A program made the position numbers and the translations under genes. Under the pieces are notes generated by a model. That model saw only the letters and a program-made list of their open reading frames with translations. It was not told where the DNA came from and searched no databases. Positions 7,255-15,461 of a DNA stretch of 34,851 nucleotides are shown here, piece by piece. The stretch covers positions 1 to 34,851 of the forward strand of contig CAMYIE010000025.1 of the NCBI GenBank assembly GCA_947258405.1. The letters are read 5' to 3'. The DNA comes from an uncultured Eudoraea sp. Its GTDB lineage: Bacteria > Bacteroidota > Bacteroidia > Flavobacteriales > Flavobacteriaceae. Within the stretch, counting starts at the first letter, position 1. Each line of letters opens with the position of its first letter.

Positions 7255-8433
7255 ATGGCCGAATCGCCAAGTAAACGTTATAACCAAAGAGGAGTATCGG
7301 CTTCCAAAGAAGATGTACACCAGGCTATAAAGGGCATTGACAAGGGGCTATTTCCTCATGCCTTCTGTAAGATCGTACCCGATTACCTGACCGGCGATGA
7401 AGACTATTGCCTGGTAATGCACGCCGATGGAGCTGGTACTAAGTCGTCGCTGGCCTATATGTATTGGAAGGAAACCGGTGACCTGAGTGTTTGGAGAGGC
7501 ATAGCCCAGGATGCGCTGATCATGAATATTGACGATCTGCTATGTGTTGGTGTTACCGATCATATTACGCTTTCATCTACCATCGGCAGAAATAAAAACC
7601 TTATACCCGGGGAGGTGATCTCAGCAATCATTAAGGGTACCGAATCGCTGATCGAAGAACTGGCTGCCTGTGGTGTTAATATATATTCCACCGGCGGTGA
7701 AACGGCCGACGTGGGAGATCTGGTTCGTACCATTATTGTTGATTCAACGGTAACAGCACGAATCAGAAGGGATGTAGTAATCGATAACAGCAGGATTCAG
7801 GAGGGAGATGTTATCGTCGGACTGGCGTCTTATGGCCAGGCCAAATACGAGTCGGATTACAACGGTGGAATGGGAAGTAATGGACTTACCTCTGCCCGTC
7901 ACGATGTTTTTGCGGGCTATCTCAAAGAGAAATATCCCGAAAGTTTCGATCATGCCGTTCCCGATGAGCTGGTCTATTCCGGGAGTATGAAATTAACAGA
8001 CCCGGTACCCGGCACCCCCCTTGATGCCGGAAAACTGGTATTGTCTCCCACAAGGACCTATGCTCCGGTTATCAAACAGGTACTGGAAGAGGTGAACCCT
8101 TCGGATATCCACGGTATGGTGCACTGTAGCGGGGGTGCACAGACCAAGATCCTTCACTTTATCGAAAACCTTCATGTGATAAAGGACGATCTATTTGAGG
8201 TACCGCCATTATTTCGTCTTATCCAACAGGAATCCGGTACCGATTGGCAGGAAATGTATCAGGTTTTTAACTGTGGTCATCGCATGGAACTCTACCTCTC
8301 AGAAGCCCAGGCCGATAAGGTTATTCAAATATCCAGGGATTTTGGTGTGGATGCCCGGATTATAGGCCGTGTAGAGGCTTCACCAGCAAAGAAACTGACC
8401 ATCAGCGGACCCTATGGAACCTTTGTATATTAA
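7255..8433 (+). CDS. purM: Phosphoribosylformylglycinamidine cyclo-ligase (AIR synthase), Bacteroidota form
   Basis: PurM closes the imidazole ring of purines, converting FGAM and ATP to aminoimidazole ribotide. The 392-residue protein is longer than the E. coli enzyme (about 345), as is usual in Bacteroidota. It opens with RYNQRGVSASKEDVHQAI. Clear AIR-synthase features are the substrate and ATP-binding phrase HADGAGTKSSLAY (about 61-73), DALIMNIDDLLCVG (about 92-105), the glycine-rich STGGETADVGD (about 144-154), and the C-terminal-domain phrases GMVHCSGGAQTKIL and FNCGHRMELY. The ATG at 7255 is the first in frame and sits at a normal distance from the promoter box. A weak terminator follows. 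Confidence 0.92.
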   Translation: MAESPSKRYNQRGVSASKEDVHQAIKGIDKGLFPHAFCKIVPDYLTGDEDYCLVMHADGAGTKSSLAYMYWKETGDLSVWRGIAQDALIMNIDDLLCVGVTDHITLSSTIGRNKNLIPGEVISAIIKGTESLIEELAACGVNIYSTGGETADVGDLVRTIIVDSTVTARIRRDVVIDNSRIQEGDVIVGLASYGQAKYESDYNGGMGSNGLTSARHDVFAGYLKEKYPESFDHAVPDELVYSGSMKLTDPVPGTPLDAGKLVLSPTRTYAPVIKQVLEEVNPSDIHGMVHCSGGAQTKILHFIENLHVIKDDLFEVPPLFRLIQQESGTDWQEMYQVFNCGHRMELYLSEAQADKVIQISRDFGVDARIIGRVEASPAKKLTISGPYGTFVY

Positions 8434-8438
8434 GGTAT

Positions 8439-8468
8439 ACGAATCTGGCTAAAAATTCGTTCTTTTTT
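8439..8468 (+). terminator. Weak intrinsic terminator after purM
   Basis: ACGAAT (8439-8444) pairs with ATTCGT (8455-8460) around a 10-nt loop and is followed by TCTTTTTT. The stem has only six pairs, so read-through is likely. Confidence 0.45.
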
Positions 8469-8603
8469 AAAGCATATGTTTAATCCTTTGGTTTAAAAAT
8501 ATTTACCATCGGGATTAAGGTAAGATTTTCATTAGTCATAACTGTTTTGTTTCTCATTAACAGTTGCCGACATTGAATGATAATTGACATTAAAAATAGA
8601 GCT

Positions 8604-9035
8604 ATGGAAAGAAAAGAATTTTTAAGAAGTCTGGGTGCCGGCGCCGCCTTTGCACTAACTTTTCCCTGTTTGCAGGGATGCTCCAGTGACAACGAGGGCG
8701 AAGAGCCCATACCTATTCCCACCGGGGTGGATTTTACGATCGACCTAACTTCTTCAGAGGGCAGTGGCTTACAAAATAATGGAGATTTTATTCTGAAGAA
8801 TGAAGTGGTGGTGGTAAAGAACCTCGAAGGTAATTTCATTGCGGCGAGCCAGATCTGCAGTCATCAGCAAACCGATCAGGTGAGGTTTCTGGAAGAACAG
8901 GGAGGTATATTCCACTGTTTTACCCATGGATCGGAATTCGATCAGAATGGAACTCCCCTGAATAGCATTACCAACAACCCGCTAAAGATATTCAATACAG
9001 AGCTTAACGGAGACATTCTTCGTGTATTTGAATAA
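8604..9035 (+). CDS. Rieske-type [2Fe-2S] lipoprotein
   Basis: This is a small exported electron-transfer protein of 143 residues from the preferred start. The second in-frame ATG (8604) is preferred to 8577 because it gives a compact signal, MERKEFLRSLGAGAAFALTF, followed by the lipobox LQGC. The basic ERKEFL start is similar to Tat-like leaders of cofactor proteins. The cluster ligands are visible as CSH (C and H) and then CFTHGSEF (C-x2-H), the Rieske C-x-H ... C-x2-H pattern. The mature N-terminus, CSSDNEGEE, is acidic, which in Bacteroidota may promote surface display of lipoproteins. The ApbE-like gene 26 bp downstream suggests a shared redox role at the cell envelope. The partner reductase is not in the window. 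Confidence 0.85.
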   Translation: MERKEFLRSLGAGAAFALTFPCLQGCSSDNEGEEPIPIPTGVDFTIDLTSSEGSGLQNNGDFILKNEVVVVKNLEGNFIAASQICSHQQTDQVRFLEEQGGIFHCFTHGSEFDQNGTPLNSITNNPLKIFNTELNGDILRVFE

Positions 9036-9061
9036 CCACTGATTGCCAGATATGCTAATTC

Positions 9062-10165
9062 ATGAATTCAAATTCCCGACCCAGAAGCGGATATTTATTG
9101 ACCGGTATTGACCGACAATTTGTTCGTTTATTAATTGGGGTGGTGAAGTGCGATTCTAAAGTTGTTTTCGTTCGAAAAACCTTTATTTTCCTACTATTTG
9201 GTCTTGGTGTCTTCATTTGTTCATTTGGTCAGAGCGATAGTAGAGTGACCGTACAGCGAACACTCGAAATCATGGGAGCTAAATATGAATTTACCCTGGT
9301 TGTTCCCAATGAGGAAATAGGTTATATCAACATTGAGGAGGCTGCTTCAGAAATCAAGCGGGTCGAAAAAATGATCTCTTCCTGGATTCCGGAATCTGAA
9401 ACCTCCCTGATTAATGAAAATGCTGGGATCTCGCCCGTAAAGGTTAGCGATGAACTTTTTAAGCTGATAGATCGTTGTCTTAAGATCTCAGAAATCACAG
9501 ATGGGGCTTTCGACATCAGCTACGGCCCCTTAACTGAACTTTGGAGATTCGATGGCAGTATGCAATATCTGCCAACACCTGAAGAAATTCGTCGTTGCGT
9601 GGATAGGGTGGGCTATGATCGGATTTACCTCAATACGCTCGAACGCACCGTCTTTCTGAAAAAGCCAGGAATGAAACTGAACTTTGGAGGTGTTGGAAAA
9701 GGCTATTCGGTTGATAGAGCCAAAGAATTATTGATCTCGAAGGGGGTATTGGCAGGGATGATAAATGCCTCGGGTGATATCACTACCTGGGGAACAAAAT
9801 CTACAGGTGAAAAATGGCTTATTGGAATCGAGAACCCGGGCTGGCGTAAAAACATATTTACCTGGATCCCCATTGTGGAATCTTCAGTTTCGATTACCGC
9901 GAATTACAAAAAGTATGTAATGATGAATGGCAAACGCTATTCACATATTATCAATCCGAAAACAGGATATCCTGTAACGGGAATTGATAAGGTGGCGGTG
10001 CTTTCCAAAACTTCGGAGCTATGCGATGCTTTGGCTACTGCCGTAGTTATTCTTGGAAAAGAGAATGGCCTTGCACTGATCGACCAGTTAGGCGGAACCG
10101 AGGTGATCATTGCCGATAACCTTGGCGAGATAGAACATAGTACTGGTATATTGCTCGACCAATAA
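9062..10165 (+). CDS. apbE: ApbE-family FAD:protein FMN transferase
   Basis: The enzyme attaches FMN from FAD covalently to a Ser/Thr of exported flavoproteins such as Nqr/Rnf subunits. Family motifs are LNFGGVGKGYSVDRAKELL, NASGDITTWG, a SVSITANY strand, the near-invariant HIINPKTGYP, and a C-terminal CDALATA with the metal-binding Asp. A hydrophobic segment (KTFIFLLFGLGVFICSFGQ) indicates export, with cleavage likely after SFGQ; there is no lipobox. The start is uncertain: ATG 9062 gives about 38 residues before the hydrophobic core, which is long. A GTG at 9143 would leave a normal n-region. It lies 26 bp after the Rieske gene, probably in the same transcript. Confidence 0.88.
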   Translation: MNSNSRPRSGYLLTGIDRQFVRLLIGVVKCDSKVVFVRKTFIFLLFGLGVFICSFGQSDSRVTVQRTLEIMGAKYEFTLVVPNEEIGYINIEEAASEIKRVEKMISSWIPESETSLINENAGISPVKVSDELFKLIDRCLKISEITDGAFDISYGPLTELWRFDGSMQYLPTPEEIRRCVDRVGYDRIYLNTLERTVFLKKPGMKLNFGGVGKGYSVDRAKELLISKGVLAGMINASGDITTWGTKSTGEKWLIGIENPGWRKNIFTWIPIVESSVSITANYKKYVMMNGKRYSHIINPKTGYPVTGIDKVAVLSKTSELCDALATAVVILGKENGLALIDQLGGTEVIIADNLGEIEHSTGILLDQ

Positions 10166-10274
10166 GTGACACCTTCCATAAGCATTTCTCGTTATAATAT
10201 GCCCAATTGCTTTTATTTTAAGGGGCAGTAGAAACGTTTAAAAATTGTAAATTCGCATTCTAAGTTAAAGCAGG

Positions 10275-11351
10275 ATGCTCGATAAGCTCAACATAGTGAA
10301 ACAACGTTTCGATGAAGTCTCTGACCTGATCATACAACCAGAGATTATCACCGATCAAAAGCGTTATATCGCGCTCAACAAGGAATATAAAGATCTCAGA
10401 TTACTGATTGATAAAAGAGATCAGTATATCACCCTTAAGGATAATTTTAATGAAGCGGAAGAGATCATCGCCGATGGCAGTGATCCTGAAATGGTTGAAA
10501 TGGCAAAGCTTCAGTTAGATGAAGCAAAGGAAGCCCTGCCAGCTCTTGAAGAGGAAATTAAACTCTTGCTCATTCCAAAGGACCCTGAGGATGCAAAGGA
10601 TGTGGTAATGGAAATCCGTGCAGGAACAGGAGGAGATGAGGCCAGTATCTTTGCCGGCGATCTCTATAGGATGTATGCCAAATACTGTGAATCTAAAGGT
10701 TGGCGGACGAACATTATAGATCTCAGCGAGGGTACCAGCGGGGGTTATAAAGAAATCCAGTTCGAAGTAACAGGTCAGGATGTGTACGGTACCCTGAAAT
10801 TTGAAGCTGGGGTACACCGGGTTCAGCGCGTGCCTCAAACAGAGACTCAGGGACGTGTACATACCAGCGCTGCTACGGTGATGGTATTACCCGAGGCTGA
10901 AGACTTTGAGGTGCATATAGACCCAAAGGATGTAAGGATCGATTACTTCTGCTCCTCCGGGCCAGGAGGACAATCGGTCAACACCACCTATTCGGCCGTA
11001 CGACTTACCCATGTTCCCACCGGGCTGGTAGCTCAGTGCCAGGACGAAAAATCGCAGCATAAGAATAAGGACAAAGCATTTAAGGTATTGAGATCCAGGC
11101 TTTATGATATGGAACTGGCTAAAAAACAGGAGGAAGATGCAGCCAAAAGAAGCTCACAGGTGAGTAGCGGTGATCGATCGGCCAAGATCAGGACCTATAA
11201 TTATCCACAGGGAAGGGTAACAGACCACAGAATAGGACTTACCCTTTATGATCTTCAAAATATCATCAACGGCGATATACAGAAAATCCTCGATGAACTT
11301 ATGCTCGTGGAGAATACGGAAAAACTAAAAATGGCCTCCGAGACGTTTTAA
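10275..11351 (+). CDS. prfA: Peptide chain release factor 1
   Basis: RF1 reads UAA and UAG stop codons and triggers peptide release. The 358-residue length is standard. The codon-recognition loop shows the RF1-type PxT in [20 protein letters not shown], while RF2 would have SPF. The catalytic GGQ lies in [20 protein letters not shown] (about residues 222-241). The central [22 protein letters not shown] phrase is also typical. pyrF starts 8 bp after the stop codon, so the two genes are probably co-transcribed. Confidence 0.97.
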   Translation: MLDKLNIVKQRFDEVSDLIIQPEIITDQKRYIALNKEYKDLRLLIDKRDQYITLKDNFNEAEEIIADGSDPEMVEMAKLQLDEAKEALPALEEEIKLLLIPKDPEDAKDVVMEIRAGTGGDEASIFAGDLYRMYAKYCESKGWRTNIIDLSEGTSGGYKEIQFEVTGQDVYGTLKFEAGVHRVQRVPQTETQGRVHTSAATVMVLPEAEDFEVHIDPKDVRIDYFCSSGPGGQSVNTTYSAVRLTHVPTGLVAQCQDEKSQHKNKDKAFKVLRSRLYDMELAKKQEEDAAKRSSQVSSGDRSAKIRTYNYPQGRVTDHRIGLTLYDLQNIINGDIQKILDELMLVENTEKLKMASETF

Positions 11352-11359
11352 ATACTTAT

Positions 11360-12181
11360 ATGACTACCCAACATCTGGTTCAACAGATTTTTAAAAAAAA
11401 GTCCTTTTTGTGCATTGGACTGGATACCGATCTGGATAAAGTTCCAGCCCATCTGCTGGAAGAGGAAGACCCTATTTTTGAGTTTAACAAAGCGATTATT
11501 GATGCTACTCATCATCTCTGTGTGGCGTATAAACCCAATACTGCGTTTTATGAGGCATATGGCTCGGCAGGCTGGGACGCACTTCAGAAAACCTCTGCAT
11601 ATATTAAGGCAATAGATAAGGATCTATTTACCATTGCAGATGCCAAGAGAGGAGATATAGGCAATACTTCTTCACGTTATGCCCGTGCGTTTTTTGAAGA
11701 AATGAATTTTGATGCCGTTACAGTGGCTCCCTATATGGGCAGGGATTCTGTTGAGCCCTTCTTGTCTTTTAAGGACAAGCATACCATTCTCCTTGCGCTT
11801 ACCTCAAATAAGGGCGCCTTTGATTTTCAAACCGGGCAGCAAGGGGAAACGGAACTCTATAAAAAAGTATTAGAAACGTCCAAGGGATATCAAAACGCCC
11901 ATAACCTGATGTTTGTAGTCGGTGCAACTAAAGCAGAATTTCTGGCCGATATACGTACAATTATTCCCGATCACTTCTTATTAGTACCCGGTGTCGGTGC
12001 CCAGGGAGGAAGTTTGGATGAAGTATGCCAATACGGGATGAATCAACAAGTAGGTTTGCTGATCAACTCATCTCGAGGTATTCTGTATGCTTCCCAGGGA
12101 AAAGATTTTGCCAAAGCCGCCGCAGAAGTTTCAGCCAACCTGCAATCCCAAATGTCCCGACAAATGGCACATCTGATTTAG
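11360..12181 (+). CDS. pyrF: Orotidine 5'-phosphate decarboxylase, type 2
   Basis: PyrF carries out the last step of UMP synthesis, decarboxylation of OMP. At 273 residues it belongs to the longer type 2 group (PyrF type 1 is about 230). The catalytic Lys/Asp network is seen in [18 protein letters not shown]. Other conserved parts are [14 protein letters not shown] near the N-terminus, [16 protein letters not shown], and the phosphate-binding end [10 protein letters not shown] followed by [12 protein letters not shown]. It is linked to prfA by an 8-bp gap and converges on the small gene at 12189-12386. Confidence 0.96.
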   Translation: MTTQHLVQQIFKKKSFLCIGLDTDLDKVPAHLLEEEDPIFEFNKAIIDATHHLCVAYKPNTAFYEAYGSAGWDALQKTSAYIKAIDKDLFTIADAKRGDIGNTSSRYARAFFEEMNFDAVTVAPYMGRDSVEPFLSFKDKHTILLALTSNKGAFDFQTGQQGETELYKKVLETSKGYQNAHNLMFVVGATKAEFLADIRTIIPDHFLLVPGVGAQGGSLDEVCQYGMNQQVGLLINSSRGILYASQGKDFAKAAAEVSANLQSQMSRQMAHLI

Positions 12182-12188
12182 CAGATAA

Positions 12189-12386
12189 TTATTGTACCAG
12201 GTCTTCCAGTACTTTTTTGATTTTCTGAGCTTTGTTTTCGAAAAATTCAACAAGCTGATTGTCTGTTCCGTTAAGTTCAGAGGCCTTTTTTAAGAAATTG
12301 CGATACCGGTTTTCCAGGATCGCTACAGCTTGTTGTCCACTGGTGATCGGGGTCACTGTACCAACTTTACAATACTGATTGTCCAT
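12189..12386 (-). CDS. Small conserved-looking hypothetical protein, 65 aa
   Basis: No family is recognised. The protein is soluble and mostly helical, with a short N-terminal extended part (YCKVGTVTPITSG) and then two predicted helices. One is rich in Arg/Lys (AILENRYRNFLKKASELNG) and one in Lys/Glu/Leu (LVEFFENKAQKIKKVLEDL). It is judged real for two reasons. A perfect -7 box (TATATTTG) sits 19 bp before the start, and the gene fits exactly between converging pyrF (7-bp gap) and its own promoter. Confidence 0.65.
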   Translation of the reverse strand: MDNQYCKVGTVTPITSGQQAVAILENRYRNFLKKASELNGTDNQLVEFFENKAQKIKKVLEDLVQ

Positions 12387-12405
12387 AGTCTTTGATTTGT
12401 TCTAA

Positions 12406-12413
12406 CAAATATA
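12406..12413 (-). promoter_or_regulatory. Promoter -7 box of the 65-aa protein gene
   Basis: TATATTTG on the minus strand matches the TAnnTTTG consensus and lies 19 bp upstream of the start at 12386. Confidence 0.5.
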
Positions 12414-12607
12414 CGACGCAACCGGACGCTTGGATCTATGGCATGAGGTCTATTCAGCTAAAAATCAGGTGATTTATCTAAATTTTAACGTTAAGATCAC
12501 ATAAATCTCATAGATGACCCTCTATTCCTTATATTTTCAGGTCTATTTTAGTTAGCGTAGACTCTCGGTGATTTTTGATAACTTCAAATCATCCTAAAAT
12601 CCAAATT

Positions 12608-13114
12608 ATGCTATCGATACGCTGGCTTTTCCTAGTTTTTATTCTTTTTTCAGGTTCCGTAATGGCCCAGACCGATTCCTGCCCATGCTGTTCCGAGGTG
12701 CATAGCGCTTTCGACTTTTGGTTGGGTGAATGGGAGGTATTTAATTCAGAAGGTGCACAGGTGGGGACAAATAAAATTGTATAAGGAGCAAAATGGCTGT
12801 ATTATTAGCGAAAATTGAACTAGTTCCAATGGTCAGTTCACAGGGAGCAGCACTAATTTTTACAATTCTCAATTAAAACAATGGTAACAGCTATGGATTG
12901 ATAATGCAGGATCTCATCTGTTTCTGAGCGGTGGACGAAGGGGAATCAGATGATACTGTCTTCAGAAGAAATCCCCCGGGAAAATGATGATCCTTATATT
13001 AACAGAATAACCTAGACCTATAACGAGGATGGTACCGTAAGGCAGTTATGGGAAATTTTTGCGGGAGGAAAAGTTATCAATATTGCGTTTGATGGCCTTT
13101 ATCGCAAGAAGTAA
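12608..13114 (+). pseudogene. Decayed gene for an exported FWLGEW-type (DUF1579-like) protein
   Basis: The start MLSIRWLFLVFILFSGSVMAQ is a normal signal peptide, followed by the family phrase FDFWLGEWEVFNSEGAQVG. The frame then stops at 12782. It can be followed only by allowing a +1 shift near 12782, a second shift within the AGGGGAA run near 12938-12945, and three in-frame stops: TGA at 12816, TAA at 12885 and TAG at 13013. Two of these stops are single changes from Trp codons. Restored, the protein reads through EQNGCIISEN, GQFTGSSTNFYN, LWIDNAGSHLFLSGG, TYNEDGTVRQLWE and ends at FDGLYRKK with TAA at 13112-13114. The C-terminal part remains well preserved, so the decay looks recent. Confidence 0.85.
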
Positions 13115-13132
13115 ATCATAGGGTAGAAGAAA

Positions 13133-13155
13133 AAAACCGGCAAGATGCCGGTTTT
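13133..13155. terminator. Intrinsic terminator, probably bidirectional
   Basis: AAAACCGGCA (13133-13142) and TGCCGGTTTT (13146-13155) form a perfect 10-bp stem with an AGA loop. U-rich tails occur in both directions. It can end the pseudogene transcript and the pfkB-family transcript arriving from the right. The remaining gap to 13360 is AT-rich with no gene; it holds two copies of ACTAACTCAAA at about 13160-13185. Confidence 0.75.
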
Positions 13156-13360
13156 AAAACTAACTAACTCAAAAAATACTAACTCAAATAATCAGACGCA
13201 AATTTTATTTATATCTACTTAGTTTATGTTACTTAAACATTAATAGTCTGTGATTTTAATAATCTTTAATTTAACAACGTGGTTACCAGCCATTTATTGT
13301 AAAGACTGTTTAAGTATTTCTATGTTTTCAATGACTATTCAGGTAACGCTACCATACAGA

Positions 13361-14326
13361 TCAATAGTAGTTCGCAATTAGCTGATCTGTCTCTTCTCTG
13401 GTTTTAAATACATCGAAAGTTTTCCCCTGTGTTCTGAACGCTCCGAGTGTATTGGCATATTGAGCCGCCTTTATGGGATCGTTGTACAGTGAGAATCCAT
13501 ATGCAAGTCCGCCGGCAAAAGAATCGCCACATCCCGTGGTGTCTATAACATTTTTCACATGGACTGATTTGATAAACTGCTTTTCTATCTCACCTTCCTC
13601 TTCGAAATAGACCACACAGCCCCTGGAATCGAGGGTGACATAAAAATAAGAGACACCTCCTTTTAACACATGATGCGCCATCTCATCCAGATGATCGGTC
13701 TTCTCCTCGTCGTAATGCACCATTTCATCGGCATCATATTCGTTTTTGAACCAGCATGCCTGCGATTCTTCCAGATTCATTTTCAGGATGTCTATATAGG
13801 GAAGCCATTCGTCCATATCGACCCAAAACTTGCGATAGCGATCACCCGCCATACTCATTGTGGTAGTAGGGCCATGTGCATCGAAAATTATCTTTCCATT
13901 TAAATTTTCACTAATATATTTCAATGTGCTAAGCGATACCTCAAAATCGGTGATTGGAACGAAAACAAAGGCATCTACTTCACTGAGATCGATGACATCT
14001 TTAGGTAAAATAGGCTGCATGCAGGCCGTTTGTTTTTCCAGTCGGTTATTCTGATCGATAAATCTCAGTTCGATGACCGTACCTTTATCGGCTTCGGTAT
14101 AAATATGGGAGACATCTATATTGGAATATGGTCCGAAGAGGTTCAGAATTTGTGAGTGATCTTTTTGGTGAACATGGGTAACAGGGATAACCTCACCTTC
14201 TTCCCCAAGTAATTTTGACAGGGCGATCACTGGATGTGTTACACATCCGTACTTTTGAATCATTTCATTTTGATAGGTAAATATGGTGTCTCTTGGGATC
14301 GGACCCAATACTGCTATTTTGGTCAT
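13361..14326 (-). CDS. PfkB (ribokinase-like) family carbohydrate kinase
   Basis: This 321-residue cytoplasmic sugar kinase of the ribokinase fold has an unknown substrate. The second PfkB signature is plain: VIDTTGCGDSFAGGLAYGF (about residues 255-273), containing the catalytic Asp and the anion-hole glycines. Supporting parts are LGPIPRDTIF at the N-terminus (a variant of the usual GxxxxD), the central FDAHGPTTTMS and the ILKMNLEESQACW strand. The first glycine-rich PfkB signature is not obvious, so the substrate site is divergent. It follows purU with a 140-bp gap on the same strand; any shared function is unclear. Confidence 0.85.
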   Translation of the reverse strand: MTKIAVLGPIPRDTIFTYQNEMIQKYGCVTHPVIALSKLLGEEGEVIPVTHVHQKDHSQILNLFGPYSNIDVSHIYTEADKGTVIELRFIDQNNRLEKQTACMQPILPKDVIDLSEVDAFVFVPITDFEVSLSTLKYISENLNGKIIFDAHGPTTTMSMAGDRYRKFWVDMDEWLPYIDILKMNLEESQACWFKNEYDADEMVHYDEEKTDHLDEMAHHVLKGGVSYFYVTLDSRGCVVYFEEEGEIEKQFIKSVHVKNVIDTTGCGDSFAGGLAYGFSLYNDPIKAAQYANTLGAFRTQGKTFDVFKTREETDQLIANYY

Positions 14327-14466
14327 GTTGTTGTCTTTCTTTTCTACAGGTCCTTATGCTGTTATACAATTCATTGAGTCGTTCTTATAAGGAAAGATAT
14401 TACGTCTAAAAGAATCGTTCTCCTAATTTAATAAGTTTAGGGCAAAAAACTGGTATTAGTGACTGC

Positions 14467-15318
14467 TTATGAGAAAATAACTGTTTTATTATTATAGACC
14501 ATAGTTTTTCGATCTACATGAAACTGAACCGCTCTGGCGAGGACAATTTTTTCCAGATCGCGTCCCTTGGCGATCATATCTTTTACCGAATGAGTATGTG
14601 AAACGGCAGCTACATCCTGTTCTATGATTGGTCCTGCATCGAGTTCTTCCGTAACATAGTGACTGGTGGCCCCGATGATCTTAACTCCTCTTTTAAATGC
14701 AGCGTGATACGGTTTCGCACCGGCAAAGGCCGGAAGGAAGGAGTGATGGATATTGATAATTTTAGTCGGGTAATGATCGATAATCAACGAACTTACAATC
14801 TGCATATATCGGGCAAGTACAATAAAATCCACCTCAGCCGACAAAAGTAGTTCTAACTGTTTTTTTTCAGCTTCCTGGCGTGTTTCTTTAGATATTGGAA
14901 TGTGATGGAAAGGGATATCAAACTGTTCTGCGATTGGTTGCAGATCCTTATGATTGCTGAGGATGAAAGGAATGTCTACCGATAGTTCACCGCTGTGATA
15001 CCTGCTTAAGAGATCGTAGAGGCAATGATTATACCTGGAAACGAAAAGCGCCATTTTAGGTCTTTCTTCACCAGGGTAAAATTGGTATTGCATCTTGTAT
15101 AGGGTCGCCAATTGTTTTTCAAATTCCCTTTCGAGTAATGCGAACTCCATCGAACTTGCATCGAATTCCGATTGAAGGCGCATGAAAAAAACTCCTGCCT
15201 CTTCATCAACATGCTGGTCGAGATAAACAATATTGCCGCCCTTGCCATGAATAAAACCGGTTACAGCACTTATAATCCCGGATTGATCGGGGCAATGGAT
15301 AAGTAAAGTGGTTCTCAT
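14467..15318 (-). CDS. purU: Formyltetrahydrofolate deformylase
   Basis: PurU hydrolyses 10-formyl-THF to THF and formate, balancing one-carbon pools and supplying formate for purine synthesis. The 283-residue length is standard. It has an N-terminal ACT domain (LLIHCPDQSGIISAVTGFIH, about 5-24), which in E. coli mediates control by methionine and glycine. The formyltransferase fold follows, with the catalytic block INIHHSFLPAFAGAKPYH (about 188-205) and GATSHYVTEELDAGPIIEQD (about 216-235), containing the active-site Asn, His and Asp. Its divergent neighbour is icmF. Confidence 0.95.
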   Translation of the reverse strand: MRTTLLIHCPDQSGIISAVTGFIHGKGGNIVYLDQHVDEEAGVFFMRLQSEFDASSMEFALLEREFEKQLATLYKMQYQFYPGEERPKMALFVSRYNHCLYDLLSRYHSGELSVDIPFILSNHKDLQPIAEQFDIPFHHIPISKETRQEAEKKQLELLLSAEVDFIVLARYMQIVSSLIIDHYPTKIINIHHSFLPAFAGAKPYHAAFKRGVKIIGATSHYVTEELDAGPIIEQDVAAVSHTHSVKDMIAKGRDLEKIVLARAVQFHVDRKTMVYNNKTVIFS

Positions 15319-15461
15319 GATGGTAGCATTAGGCCGATAAAATTAAAATATTAGGAATTAAAGCGCTGTACGTTCTTCAACTTTTATATAATTCGGATCA
15401 CTTTCGATTATTTTTTGCATTTTCCGTAAATTGCCTATTCTTAAAATTCGTTTTATTATCG

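Noticed and set aside
10185-10230. Inverted repeat TGCCC / GGGGCA before prfA as a terminator
   Set aside because: Only five pairs around a very long loop and no T run follows.
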